The position numbers and the translations under genes were made by a program. From an uncultured Bacteroides sp. (lineage in GTDB: Bacteria; Bacteroidota; Bacteroidia; Bacteroidales; UBA932): 64,000 nucleotides of DNA. Positions 54,365 through 62,864 of the stretch are shown here, piece after piece; the stretch's first letter is position 1, and every line of letters begins with the position of its first letter. The notes beneath the pieces were generated by a model that was not told the origin of the DNA, did not search any database, and worked only from the letters and a program-made list of their open reading frames with translations. The stretch covers positions 1 through 64,000 of the forward strand of contig UQQM01000003.1 of the NCBI GenBank assembly GCA_900543205.1, read 5' to 3'.

Positions 54365-56059
54365 GTGAAAAGGAACCGGGGCATACTCCGCTACCTCCGG
54401 TGGTTCTGCATGGCAGCCGCCGGACAGAGGTCCGCACTGCTCGCAAGCATGCTGGCCAACCTCGCCGGCGTGGGCGCTTCGCTCCTCTTCGTCTACATCT
54501 GCAAGACCCTGATCGACATCGCCACCGGCAACTCCGGGCGCGACCTTGCGGGCTGGTCGCTGGCAATGGTCGCCACCATGGCCGCCCAGACCCTCTTCAG
54601 CCTGCTCCGCACACGCCTCGCCGCCCAGACCGACATACGCATCAAGAACAACCTGCGCATGCAGCTCTTCTCCCGGCTGATCTGCGCCTACCACGGCAGC
54701 CGAGGCGAGCGGCACAGCGGCGACATCACGAACCGGCTCGAGGAGGACGTGCGCGTCGTGTCAGAGTGCCTGAGCAATTCCCTGCCGGCCCTCCTCTCCG
54801 CTACGGTGCAGTTCATCGCCGCATTCTGTTTCCTGATGGCGCTCAACAACACCCTGGCGTGGTCCGTGGTCGGGATAATGCCGCTTGCAATCATATTGAG
54901 CAAAATTTTCTTCAGGAAGCTGCGCAGGCTCACACGGGACATACGCGACACCGACAGTCTGGTGCAGTCCCACCTGCAGGAGAATCTGCAGCACGCCACC
55001 CTCATCCAGACCCTCGAGCAGGAGGGCAGGGCTTCATCCGGTCTCGACCGCCTCCAGTCAGGGCTCTACGACAGCGTCATGCGCCGCACCCGTTTCACCA
55101 TCGTCTCACGCACAGTGATAAGCCTGGCCTTCGCCGCCGGCTACGCCACCGCCTTCCTCTGGGGAGTGAACGGGCTGCTCGCCGGTGCCGTGACTTTCGG
55201 AACCATGACGGCTTTCCTGCAGCTTGTCGGACAGATCCAGCGGCCGGTGCTCGAACTCAGCAGCTACATACCCTCGGCCATCCACGCGGCAGCATCCGCC
55301 GACCGCCTGATGGAGATCGAAGGCGACGAATCCTGCGCAGCCTCGGAACCGGTACACCTCGGCTCACCCGCCGGAATCCGGATGGAGCACGTCAGCTTCG
55401 CCTACCCCGACGGCACCCGCAAGGTCATCGACGACTTCTCCCACAACTTCAGGCCGGGCAGCCGCACGGCAATCGTCGGGGAGACCGGAGCGGGCAAGAG
55501 CACGCTCATACGGCTGATACTCGCCCTGCTCCGCCCCCAGAGCGGAAGCATCGTCATCTATGGCCCCCGAAGTTCCTCCGAAGCGTCTGCCGCCACGCGC
55601 TGCAACCTCACCTACGTGCCCCAGGGCAACTCCCTTCTCAGCGGCACCGTGCGCGACAACCTGCTGCTCGGCGACCCCGAAGCCGACGAAGCCCGAATGA
55701 AGGAGGCCCTCCGCATAGCGGCTGCCGACTTCGTGTTCCAGCTTCCCGACGGCCTCGACACCCCCTGTTCCGAGAACGGAGGAGGCCTCAGCGAAGGCCA
55801 GGCACAGAGGATCGCCATAGCCCGTGCGCTGCTGAGGCGCGGAAGCATCCTCCTGCTCGACGAATTCAGCTCCTCGCTCGACCCTGAAACCGAGAAAAGA
55901 CTGATGGAGAACCTCAGCTCCGCCCTTCCAGGCCGTACCATGATATTCATCACCCACCGCCGCAAGATCACCGAATACTGCAGCGACATTATCGAACTGG
56001 CCCCGGTGTGCGCAGGAAAGACCCGGGAAGCCGGCAACCCGCAACGACATGAACCATAG
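54365..56059 (+). CDS. ABC exporter, fused permease-ATPase
   Basis: I place the start at GTG 54365, seven bases after the PqqD stop, giving 564 residues; an ATG at 54335 overlapping PqqD is the alternative. Six TM segments occupy about residues 15-300. The ATPase domain has GETGAGKST (about 372), signature LSEGQAQR, Walker B ILLLDEFSSS and the switch His in FITHRRK. There is no N-terminal C39 peptidase domain, so leader cleavage would need another enzyme such as the S24/S26 peptidase upstream. The last 40 codons recur as a remnant at 62521-62640. Confidence 0.88.
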   Translation: MKRNRGILRYLRWFCMAAAGQRSALLASMLANLAGVGASLLFVYICKTLIDIATGNSGRDLAGWSLAMVATMAAQTLFSLLRTRLAAQTDIRIKNNLRMQLFSRLICAYHGSRGERHSGDITNRLEEDVRVVSECLSNSLPALLSATVQFIAAFCFLMALNNTLAWSVVGIMPLAIILSKIFFRKLRRLTRDIRDTDSLVQSHLQENLQHATLIQTLEQEGRASSGLDRLQSGLYDSVMRRTRFTIVSRTVISLAFAAGYATAFLWGVNGLLAGAVTFGTMTAFLQLVGQIQRPVLELSSYIPSAIHAAASADRLMEIEGDESCAASEPVHLGSPAGIRMEHVSFAYPDGTRKVIDDFSHNFRPGSRTAIVGETGAGKSTLIRLILALLRPQSGSIVIYGPRSSSEASAATRCNLTYVPQGNSLLSGTVRDNLLLGDPEADEARMKEALRIAAADFVFQLPDGLDTPCSENGGGLSEGQAQRIAIARALLRRGSILLLDEFSSSLDPETEKRLMENLSSALPGRTMIFITHRRKITEYCSDIIELAPVCAGKTREAGNPQRHEP

Positions 56060-57176
56060 CAACACCATAGAGCAGTTCTTTGCGCTGATACGCTCCGGAC
56101 TCTGGGGCGGCAAGGCTGCAAGCTCCCCGTTTGACGGCGGAGCCGACTGGGAGGCGCTTCTCCGGCTGGCCTCCATGCAGTCGCTCACCGGCATCTTCGC
56201 CGACGGCGCCGGCACCCTTCCCCGGGAACTGATGCCGCCTGCCGAGACCGCCCGCCGTCTCTTCGTGACCGTAGAATCCATACGCCGGGCGAACCGGAGG
56301 CTCGACGCCGTGCTCGCCGAACTCGAGGCCGGACTGCGACGTGAGGGCATCGAGGGCATACTGCTGAAGGGCCAGGGTGTCGCACGCGCATACCTGCATC
56401 CAGAGCTGCGCATGTGCGGCGACATCGACCTGTATCCGGGCAAAGGCGACGCTTACCTGCGCTGCTGCGAGATAGTCAGGTCTCTCGGCGAAAGTGAAGG
56501 CAGGGAGGACGAGAGCGAAAAGCATTTCCATTTCAACCGCCGGGGCTGCTCCATTGAGATTCACAGCCATGTGATGCTTGCAGCGGACCCCTTCGTCAAC
56601 CGCAGGCTGCAACGCTGGACGGACGAAATGCTCGACGACCCGTCGAAACTGCGCCATGTGGAAATCAACGGGGTGGAAGTCAATCTGCCGCCTGTGGATT
56701 TCGATGCCGTGTTCCTACTTCAGCATATTGCGAACCACCTGCTCAAGGGCGGAATCGGGCTGCGTCAGCTCTGCGACTGGAGCCGCTATCTCCACGTCCA
56801 CGCAGCGGAGATCGACCGCGCCCGCCTCGGGAACAACCTCCGCACGCTCCGGCTGATGAACTGCTGGCAGCTCTTCGGATGGCTCGCAGTCAACCGTCTC
56901 GGCCTTCCAGAGGCTGAAATGCCCTTCTACTCCCCGCGTCACGAAAAGCGGGCCCTGCGCTGCCTGCGCATCATCCTCCGCAAAGGCAACTTCGGCCACT
57001 ACGACAAGGCCGCACGCCGCAACCTCGACATCAACTTCATTCTCCGCAAGATGCAGACCTGCCTCATCGTAATCGGGCAGCATGCCGAGCTGCTGCGGGT
57101 GATCCCCGCCGAGGTCCTGCGCCATCTTCCCTGGTATCTGCTCGACGGAATCAAGCGGCTGTTCACGGGGAAATAA
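56049..57176 (+). CDS. Nucleotidyltransferase-family protein (PF14907 type)
   Basis: The 375-residue protein carries LLKGQGVARAYLHPELRMCGDIDLYP, the typical block of the uncharacterised nucleotidyltransferases found in lasso and other RiPP clusters; the Asp-x-Asp in GDIDL is the expected metal site. A helical C-terminal half with FLLQHIANHLLKGGIGLRQLCDW follows. Possible roles are adding a nucleotide to the peptide or to a helper protein; none is shown. It overlaps the ABC gene by 11 bases and ends the cassette. Confidence 0.83.
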   Translation: MNHSNTIEQFFALIRSGLWGGKAASSPFDGGADWEALLRLASMQSLTGIFADGAGTLPRELMPPAETARRLFVTVESIRRANRRLDAVLAELEAGLRREGIEGILLKGQGVARAYLHPELRMCGDIDLYPGKGDAYLRCCEIVRSLGESEGREDESEKHFHFNRRGCSIEIHSHVMLAADPFVNRRLQRWTDEMLDDPSKLRHVEINGVEVNLPPVDFDAVFLLQHIANHLLKGGIGLRQLCDWSRYLHVHAAEIDRARLGNNLRTLRLMNCWQLFGWLAVNRLGLPEAEMPFYSPRHEKRALRCLRIILRKGNFGHYDKAARRNLDINFILRKMQTCLIVIGQHAELLRVIPAEVLRHLPWYLLDGIKRLFTGK

Positions 57177-57248
57177 GGTTTCACAACCCCCGCCTCCCGC
57201 CAATGCAGCCCTGTAATATTATTTTAACAATTTCACAACAATGGTATT

Positions 57249-57280
57249 TTTGCTATTGATATTATAAATTGTTAACTTTG
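57249..57280 (+). promoter_or_regulatory. Promoter of the first peptide-lipoprotein pair
   Basis: TTTG (57249-57252), a 20-bp spacer and TAACTTTG (57273-57280), in a strongly AT-rich stretch that contrasts with the surroundings. The ATG is 33 bp downstream. Confidence 0.8.
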
Positions 57281-57312
57281 AAAGTTAAAATTTTTAAATA
57301 ATAAGCAAGCTG

Positions 57313-57447
57313 ATGCAACAGTACGAAGCTCCGGAATGCCGGACAATTGTTCTTGACTATGAAGGAGTGATCTGCTCCTCCGACCGCACCTTCTACCCGG
57401 AAGGCGCCGGCCAGTACGACGACATCTTCGATAACGGTTCATATTAG
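57313..57447 (+). CDS. Small acidic peptide 1 (44 residues), possible precursor peptide
   Basis: The frame begins MQQYEAPECRTIV and ends DDIFDNGSY, with EGVICSS in the middle. Two cysteines are present and the C-terminal half is acidic and aromatic. It shares Y-x-A-P-x-C and E-G-[VM]-I-C-x-S with peptide 2 at 59881. It stands 33 bp after a good promoter and three bases before the lipoprotein gene, so it is a real gene rather than chance. With the PqqD, kinase, peptidase and exporter genes just upstream, a modified-peptide precursor is a fair inference; no core modification residues can be named. Confidence 0.75.
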   Translation: MQQYEAPECRTIVLDYEGVICSSDRTFYPEGAGQYDDIFDNGSY

Positions 57448-57450
57448 GCT

Positions 57451-59862
57451 ATGAGCGGCACAGGCAGAATTCTCATCTTCGCGGCTCTTGTCGCAGCTGC
57501 AGCCGCATCGGTCTCCTGCAGCAAGCAAAGCCTCGGTCCTGGGCCGGAAACGGTGAAGCTCAGCGTCAATCCGGAAGTCGATCCGCTCCGCGGATCCGAG
57601 ACCAAGACCTATATAGATCCCGAGTATAAAGTTCATTGGGGGGGGCAGGAACAAATGTCCCTCGGAATCGTTGACGGTTCCGAACTGACAGAGATCATAG
57701 AATCTGAAACCGTCGACGGCGACGGCTCCCCGACAATCACCTTTACTTTCACTCTCCCTGCCGGGCTCGTAAGTCAGAACACGGTCATCGGAGGAATCTA
57801 TCCCAGTTCGGCAGCCGTATCCGACAGTTACGACGGGTTCCAGATAGAACTTCCCGGCACGCAGAACGCCACTGCCGACAGCTATGATCCTGCAGCCTAC
57901 CTTCTTGCTCCTAGGCCATCGAGCATAGAAGAAATACAACAGCAAGACGGAAGCTACACATGGAACGCATCCTTCCGCAGGGCCACAGCTCTCAATGAGC
58001 TTACCCTCAACGGGATAGACGAGGGCATACATTCTGTTGAAATCAGTTCCCCCGGAATCTCGCTCGCAGGAAGCCGCGAACTCGACCTGCTGACCGGTTT
58101 CTCCGGCGAGATGATCCGGAGTCTCGATGCCATCACCGTCAGCTATGCTTCTCCCATCCCTGCCAGTGAATCCTGTCACATATGGTTCACCTCATGGCAG
58201 GCCGAGATTCCCGCAGGAGGAACGCTCACCATAAAAGTCACCACCGACAACTACGTCTGGACACGCACCGTCACCGCCCGTGACGGCGGAATCAATTTCT
58301 ACGAAGGCCGGCTCAACAAGCTGGCGGTGGACATGAGCGGGGCGGAGAAGACGAAGATAGACCGACTTCCCGGCGAATATCTCATAGGTGCCACGGCAAG
58401 GAAGGGCGGCGAATGGATTCTCATGACCTCCAAGTGCGCCGGAAAATATTTCGAACCGCTTGAGTCAGGAGTCTCCGTGCCTTATGAAAGTCTTGCAGGC
58501 TCCGAATTCGATGCAGTCGCAGGCATAGAAAACTGCGTCTGGACAATTGCAACATACGGCGACTGGTATTCACTGGAATGCAATGGCGAATACTTCCAGA
58601 TAAAGGGGGAGAAGAACGTCTCGGCCGGCAGCATTCCGTCTGAACTGTCCATATCCATCAATGCCGACGGCACTGCCACCATCATCCATTCAGACAAGCC
58701 GGACTATCGTCTGGAATACAATGCCTCGAGCCCACGGTTCACCACCTACAAGGAATCCAGCAACCAGATTCCTGTATACCTCATCCCCTGGAACCAGGCC
58801 ATCACCCCTTCCATAATCTTCGAGACCAGCAGCAGGACCGTTGCGGCGAACGCCCCTTCCGTCGTATTCAACTACAGGACATACAATGTCGAGGGGCAGA
58901 TATCCGCGGCCGCCACGTCAGACCCCAACGGAATCGTCAAATCACTCTCCGCATCCGACGGACGCCTGCAAGTCTACCTGAACGCCAACGAAGATGACAT
59001 CCGCAAGCAGGCGACGATCGCCCTGTCTTCCTCCTCCGGCGTCTCGGCCACAGCGACCATCATCCAGCTCGGCATATCCGAAAGCGCCGGCGGAGCCGAC
59101 GGACAGCCAGGATGGCTGGAACTGCCGAAATATCTGGGAACCGAAGAATACCTCGACACCTTCTTCGATGGCGGAGACCGCAACTACACCTATTACTACA
59201 CCACAGAATGGTACAGCTCGATGTGGACGGCCTATCCGCTGTATGCGGGCACTATTGGAAATCTAGACCGGCCCGACTGGAAGAAGAATCCGGACATTCC
59301 GGAAGACGACCAGATAAATGTCTGGGACGGAAGCTATGGTGGGATTTACTCCAGAGGGCATCAGATCCCCAATGGCGACCGCAACAGGAACAGCACCATG
59401 CAGCAACAGACTTTCTACGCCACCAACAGCGTTCCCCAGATCCAGAACGGGTTCAACGGCACAATCTGGGCCAACCTGGAGAATGCGATCAGGGGTCTCG
59501 TTTCAGGAAGTGACACTCTCTATGTCGTTACAGGCCCCGCCTACAAGACAGTCGGGAACGATGAACCTATAGAATACATCACTCCAAACAAAGACTCCAG
59601 GAAGGTTCCGCTTCCCAACTATTTCTGGAAAGCCGTGCTGAAGGTCAAGCGCAGCAGTGCAGGAACGGTTACCAACGCTTCAGCCATCGGTTTCTGGTTT
59701 GAGCACAAATCATATTCCGACTCCAAAGCGTACCCGGACCACGCCGTCAGCGTGGACGAAATAGAGTCCATGACCGGCTTCGACCTGTTTGTCAGCCTGC
59801 CCGACGGCCTTGAAGCCGACGCGGAGAAGAACAGCGACTGGCCCGCATTCAGAAACTTTTAA
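57451..59862 (+). CDS. Lipoprotein: fimbrillin-like N-terminus fused to DNA/RNA non-specific endonuclease
   Basis: The 803-residue protein has a lipoprotein signal (AASVSC, Cys about 23). Residues about 30-310 resemble the fimbrillin/Mfa-like fold, with ETKTYIDPEY, PGTQNATADSYDPAAYL and LNKLAVDMSG. A middle region (about 315-530) contains a lectin-like or BACON-like part. The C-terminal 260 residues are an Endonuclease_NS domain with SRGH (Ser634-His637), QIPNGDRN and NSVPQIQNGFNGTIWANLE. It thus couples a surface adhesin-type module to a nuclease close to the one at 51669. It is translated directly after small peptide 1. Confidence 0.82.
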   Translation: MSGTGRILIFAALVAAAAASVSCSKQSLGPGPETVKLSVNPEVDPLRGSETKTYIDPEYKVHWGGQEQMSLGIVDGSELTEIIESETVDGDGSPTITFTFTLPAGLVSQNTVIGGIYPSSAAVSDSYDGFQIELPGTQNATADSYDPAAYLLAPRPSSIEEIQQQDGSYTWNASFRRATALNELTLNGIDEGIHSVEISSPGISLAGSRELDLLTGFSGEMIRSLDAITVSYASPIPASESCHIWFTSWQAEIPAGGTLTIKVTTDNYVWTRTVTARDGGINFYEGRLNKLAVDMSGAEKTKIDRLPGEYLIGATARKGGEWILMTSKCAGKYFEPLESGVSVPYESLAGSEFDAVAGIENCVWTIATYGDWYSLECNGEYFQIKGEKNVSAGSIPSELSISINADGTATIIHSDKPDYRLEYNASSPRFTTYKESSNQIPVYLIPWNQAITPSIIFETSSRTVAANAPSVVFNYRTYNVEGQISAAATSDPNGIVKSLSASDGRLQVYLNANEDDIRKQATIALSSSSGVSATATIIQLGISESAGGADGQPGWLELPKYLGTEEYLDTFFDGGDRNYTYYYTTEWYSSMWTAYPLYAGTIGNLDRPDWKKNPDIPEDDQINVWDGSYGGIYSRGHQIPNGDRNRNSTMQQQTFYATNSVPQIQNGFNGTIWANLENAIRGLVSGSDTLYVVTGPAYKTVGNDEPIEYITPNKDSRKVPLPNYFWKAVLKVKRSSAGTVTNASAIGFWFEHKSYSDSKAYPDHAVSVDEIESMTGFDLFVSLPDGLEADAEKNSDWPAFRNF

Positions 59863-59880
59863 CTTAAAAATCAATATCCC

Positions 59881-60042
59881 ATGACCAAAGTCAACAGCGC
59901 AAACAGCACCCGCGAGACCTACAAGGCTCCCCTGTGCGAAATCCACGACATCGTTCCCGAAGGAATGATCTGCCAGTCCGGCACCAAGGGCGGCCCCGGC
60001 AGCTACGACGAATTCACCAACGACTTGGATGGTTGGTTCTAA
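59881..60042 (+). CDS. Small acidic peptide 2 (53 residues), possible precursor peptide
   Basis: The frame starts MTKVNSANSTRETYKAPLCE and ends NDLDGWF, with PEGMICQSGTKGG in the middle. It shares the Y-x-A-P-x-C, E-G-M-I-C-x-S and S/Q-Y-D-[DE]-[IF] steps with peptide 1, so the two are paralogues. It lies 18 bases after the nuclease-lipoprotein gene and 13 bases before the next lipoprotein. A double-Gly stretch (KGGPGS) lies between the conserved front and the acidic tail and could mark a leader boundary, but this is speculative. Confidence 0.75.
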   Translation: MTKVNSANSTRETYKAPLCEIHDIVPEGMICQSGTKGGPGSYDEFTNDLDGWF

Positions 60043-60055
60043 CAAATTTCTCCTA

Positions 60056-62107
60056 ATGAAACAATTCTACAAACCCTTGTGCCTCATTGCTGCAATAGCC
60101 GCAATGTCGCTGACTTCATGCCAGAAGGAGAACTTCAAGTCGGGCGAGGAAGGCACTTCAACCATCACCGTGCATGCAACGGTTGAAGAGGTCTCCAACA
60201 CCACCAAGACCCACATCGAAGGAACTGATGTTTTATGGGATGAGACCGAAAAGATGAAAATTGTCCTCTTCGGTGACAGTGAGAAGAATCCCGCCGTTTT
60301 CAGTTCTGACGGATTTACCCGCAGCGTCGACGGAAAGACTGGCACTTTCACTGTAAGCGTCAATACTACGACCCACACCAAGATGGCCGGCGTATACCCC
60401 TATTCTGCCGCCGGATGGATTGAATCCACCATAGCACCGATAAATCTGCCCAGCAGGCAGTCAGCTACCGCCGACTCGTATGACCCTGCGGCCTATGTAA
60501 TGATTACTGATCCTGCTAACTTTCAGACAGGGGACTTCGAATGGGAAGCATACTACAGGAGAATCGCAGCTCTCAACAAGTTCACTTTGACAAACCTTGC
60601 CAATGGCGTTACTCGCGTTGTAATCACTTTCCCTGAAGGGCAAGATGCCGCAGGCCAAAGAAGCTTCGACTTGAGCACCAGTGAAGCCGGTGCGATAAGC
60701 GAAGGTGAGAATACCATAGCTGTAAGCTATGCCTCTCCCCTTTCCTCCGGAGTCAACGACATCTGGTTCACTTCATGGAGCGTCAGCATGAACACCGGTG
60801 ACGTTTTGACCATCAGAGCCGAGACCGCAACGACGGCATATACAAAAGAATTCAAGGCAAAGAAGAGCGGAACTCTCCTTCTCGAAAACTGGCTCAACAC
60901 CGCAGAGTTCGACATGTCTGGAGCGAAAGAGGAAAATCTCACAACTTATCCTGAAATAACAGATGGCGAATACTGGATAATGGCCAAAACCAGTGATGGA
61001 TGGAAAACTGCAAAACCTCTTACCTCTCAATATGGTTATCTCGATGTTGATGACGCAGCCGACAACAGTGGTTCCCCTGTAAGCACCGGAGGAAATGCCT
61101 TCACCATCAAGTCCGTTGACGGGGGTTATACGATTCAGGATGCTTCCGGAAACTATTACTACATGGATGGCGACTATAACTCTTTCAATCGAACCTCCGA
61201 TGAGGGTCAGAATGGCAATGTATGGTCAATAAAGCAGACAGAAGATGAAGAATTTACCATTGTCAATGTTGAAAAGAACAAGACCATGCAGTATGCAACA
61301 CAGCATAAATCATTTGGTGCATATTCTTCTATTAGCAGCAGCAATATTCTGCCTTATCTTGTAAAAGCCGTTTATTGCGATGTCACACCAGGCACCTTGA
61401 ACGTCACTGCCGATTCCGGAACGACAACATTCGACGTCACAGCAAACGAATCTTGGACGATTAAATCTGAGAATCCTCTCTACACCGTATCACCGGATCA
61501 CGGAACCGGAAATCAAAAGATAACTGTTACATATCCCCAGAATCAGGAGACTTCAAACGTAGAAGTCGTCTTCACTGTCACTAGCGATTCGGGGCTCGAA
61601 AGAACCGTAACCCTCACACAGCGTTCCGCATCATACGTATCAGATACAATTACTGATGTTCTTACTTCAGACCTGTTTAAAGCTACTGATAATAGTTATA
61701 CCAATTTCTCTGATGTAAAAGTAAATTCAAGCGCTGTCTATGCAGGAAAAACCGCCAAGTCAACTTCGGCTACAAGTAAAGATGCAATTCAATTAAGATC
61801 TAAAGACAGTGATTGTGGTATTGTAACTACTGCTTCTAATGGTAAGGTTAAGAAAATCATAGTCAATTGGAGTTCTGGTACCTCTAACGAAAGAGTCCTT
61901 CAGATTTTTGGAAGCAATGAACCTTACACCTCTGCCACTGAACTATATGACACCGGAAGTCAAAATGGAGAAGTGATCGCCGAAATCAAGAAAAGCGACG
62001 GTCCGATAGCTACATACGAAGTAACCGGAGATTATTCCTATATTGGCTTCAGATCCAAATCAGGAGCCATGTATATTGATAGCCTAGAAATAACCTGGGA
62101 GGAATAA
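60056..62107 (+). CDS. Fimbrillin-like / BACON-domain lipoprotein
   Basis: The start MKQFYKPLCLIAAIA is at 60056; a longer frame overlaps peptide 2 and lacks a signal. The 683-residue protein has lipobox SLTSC, then a fimbrillin-like part with KTHIEGTDVLWDE, GVYPYS and SRQSATADSYDPAAYV that is related to the N-terminus of the protein at 57451. A central part is followed by a BACON domain (about 440-525: VTPGTLNVTADSGTTTFDV, NESWTI, RTVTLTQRS). The last 160 residues are a beta-rich domain ending SLEITWEE. The 3' half is clearly richer in A and T than the 5' half. No nuclease domain. Surface adhesin or carbohydrate-binding role likely. Confidence 0.82.
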   Translation: MKQFYKPLCLIAAIAAMSLTSCQKENFKSGEEGTSTITVHATVEEVSNTTKTHIEGTDVLWDETEKMKIVLFGDSEKNPAVFSSDGFTRSVDGKTGTFTVSVNTTTHTKMAGVYPYSAAGWIESTIAPINLPSRQSATADSYDPAAYVMITDPANFQTGDFEWEAYYRRIAALNKFTLTNLANGVTRVVITFPEGQDAAGQRSFDLSTSEAGAISEGENTIAVSYASPLSSGVNDIWFTSWSVSMNTGDVLTIRAETATTAYTKEFKAKKSGTLLLENWLNTAEFDMSGAKEENLTTYPEITDGEYWIMAKTSDGWKTAKPLTSQYGYLDVDDAADNSGSPVSTGGNAFTIKSVDGGYTIQDASGNYYYMDGDYNSFNRTSDEGQNGNVWSIKQTEDEEFTIVNVEKNKTMQYATQHKSFGAYSSISSSNILPYLVKAVYCDVTPGTLNVTADSGTTTFDVTANESWTIKSENPLYTVSPDHGTGNQKITVTYPQNQETSNVEVVFTVTSDSGLERTVTLTQRSASYVSDTITDVLTSDLFKATDNSYTNFSDVKVNSSAVYAGKTAKSTSATSKDAIQLRSKDSDCGIVTTASNGKVKKIIVNWSSGTSNERVLQIFGSNEPYTSATELYDTGSQNGEVIAEIKKSDGPIATYEVTGDYSYIGFRSKSGAMYIDSLEITWEE

Positions 62108-62201
62108 CTCTCCATTTCAGAATTCAGCAAGAGGGTGACCAAAAAGGAATTTTTCCTCTTTGAGAATTGAATATTTGGAACCGGACTCCATCAGGAGTAC
62201 G

Positions 62202-62256
62202 AATAACAGGAGGGCGAGTCTGACTTTTGACCCGCCCTCTTGTTATTTACCTTTTC
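62202..62256 (+). terminator. Intrinsic terminator after the second pair
   Basis: Fifteen-pair stem AATAACAGGAGGGCG/CGCCCTCTTGTTATT (one G-U) with a 16-nt loop, followed by TTACCTTTT. Confidence 0.85.
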
Positions 62257-62396
62257 AAAAGCCACATACAAATCTTCGCCATACATATTGTATAGAATGA
62301 TGCGACGGTATTCATCACAAAATAATCTGGAGAGACAAGAGTCGTCCTAAATCTCATCAAGTGATAGGACAAATACATCAAAGGCTCACCTGCTTT
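62257..62396. other. AT-rich spacer, no supported gene
   Basis: A 43-codon open frame exists on the minus strand (62247-62378) but has no recognisable domain or promoter. Base composition is lower in GC than the rest of the window. I see nothing else here. Confidence 0.5.
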
Positions 62397-62441
62397 CCCG
62401 AAAACAAAATTTTGTAAAAGAGCGCCTTATCGCTATCTTGG
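62397..62441 (+). repeat. Decayed copy of the promoter at 51601-51642
   Basis: The segment matches TTTTGTAAAAGAGCG and the following CTTATC..TATCTT of the nuclease-operon promoter, with scattered changes. The -7 box has lost one T (TATCTTGG in place of TATCTTTGG), so it is probably inactive. Confidence 0.75.
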
Positions 62442-62520
62442 TAGACTTTATGAAGGACTTCTGGCAGGCTCAATCGCGCTCAACAAACTCTCGAGACTCT
62501 TCAACGTGTTCTCGTTATCC

Positions 62521-62640
62521 CGGCTGATGGAGAACCTGAAATCCGCAGTGCGGGGCCGGACCGTGATATTCATAACCCACCGCAGGAAAATCACAGAATA
62601 CTGTGTTGAGACAATAGGACTCCGGCAGGTATCTTCGTAA
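62521..62640 (+). pseudogene. Remnant of the ABC exporter C-terminus
   Basis: The last 40 codons of an open frame translate to RLMENLKSAVRGRTVIFITH followed by RRKITEYC, nearly the same as RLMENLSSALPGRTMIFITH / RRKITEYC at the end of the exporter at 54365-56059, and then a stop. The Walker motifs, signature and TM region are missing. Together with the promoter fragment about 80 bases upstream, it marks the two ends of a second cassette whose middle has been lost. Confidence 0.85.
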
Positions 62641-62678
62641 AAATCCTGCCTCTGCGGACAATATCCCGAAATATTGAT

Positions 62679-62686
62679 TATCTTTG
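62679..62686 (+). promoter_or_regulatory. -7 box of the leaderless ORF
   Basis: TATCTTTG, ending six bases before an ATG. No clear -33 box. Confidence 0.5.
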
Positions 62687-62692
62687 CGAAGC

Positions 62693-62749
62693 ATGCAGTC
62701 TAATTACGTGAATACGACCATATTTATGGGGGGAAGAAGCGCAGTTTAG
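62693..62749 (+). CDS. 18-residue leaderless ORF, possible leader peptide
   Basis: ATG at 62693 opens the frame MQSNYVNTTIFMGGRSAV and a TAG stop. Transcription from the TATCTTTG box would begin at or within a few bases of the ATG. Twenty bases after the stop begins a 17-pair hairpin with a T tail. The order promoter, tiny ORF, terminator, structural gene is that of an attenuator leader. I cannot name an amino-acid or drug signal from its composition. It could also be a chance frame inside a small RNA of about 120 nt. Confidence 0.45.
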   Translation: MQSNYVNTTIFMGGRSAV

Positions 62750-62769
62750 CGTGCGCCGGCCTCTTCGTC

Positions 62770-62814
62770 AAGGCAGCGTCATGTCCGCACGGGCATGATG
62801 TTGCCTTTGTTTTT
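62770..62814 (+). terminator. Strong hairpin terminator or attenuator
   Basis: AAGGCAGCGTCATGTCC pairs with GGGCATGATGTTGCCTT over 17 pairs (three G-U) around a GCAC loop, then TGTTTTTG. It lies 50 bases before peptide 3, for which I see no separate promoter. Confidence 0.75.
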
Positions 62815-62864
62815 GTCCCCTCCCGTTCCGGAAAGCAGTTCAACCTATTAAATTCTATTTAAAT

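Noticed and set aside
52614..57176. Lasso peptide gene cluster
   Set aside because: The kinase, PqqD-like, exporter and nucleotidyltransferase genes fit, but the essential cyclase (asparagine-synthetase-like) and B2 protease are missing.
62247..62378. 43-codon minus-strand frame in the AT-rich spacer
   Set aside because: No promoter, no domain and no partner; base composition alone can explain an open frame of this length.
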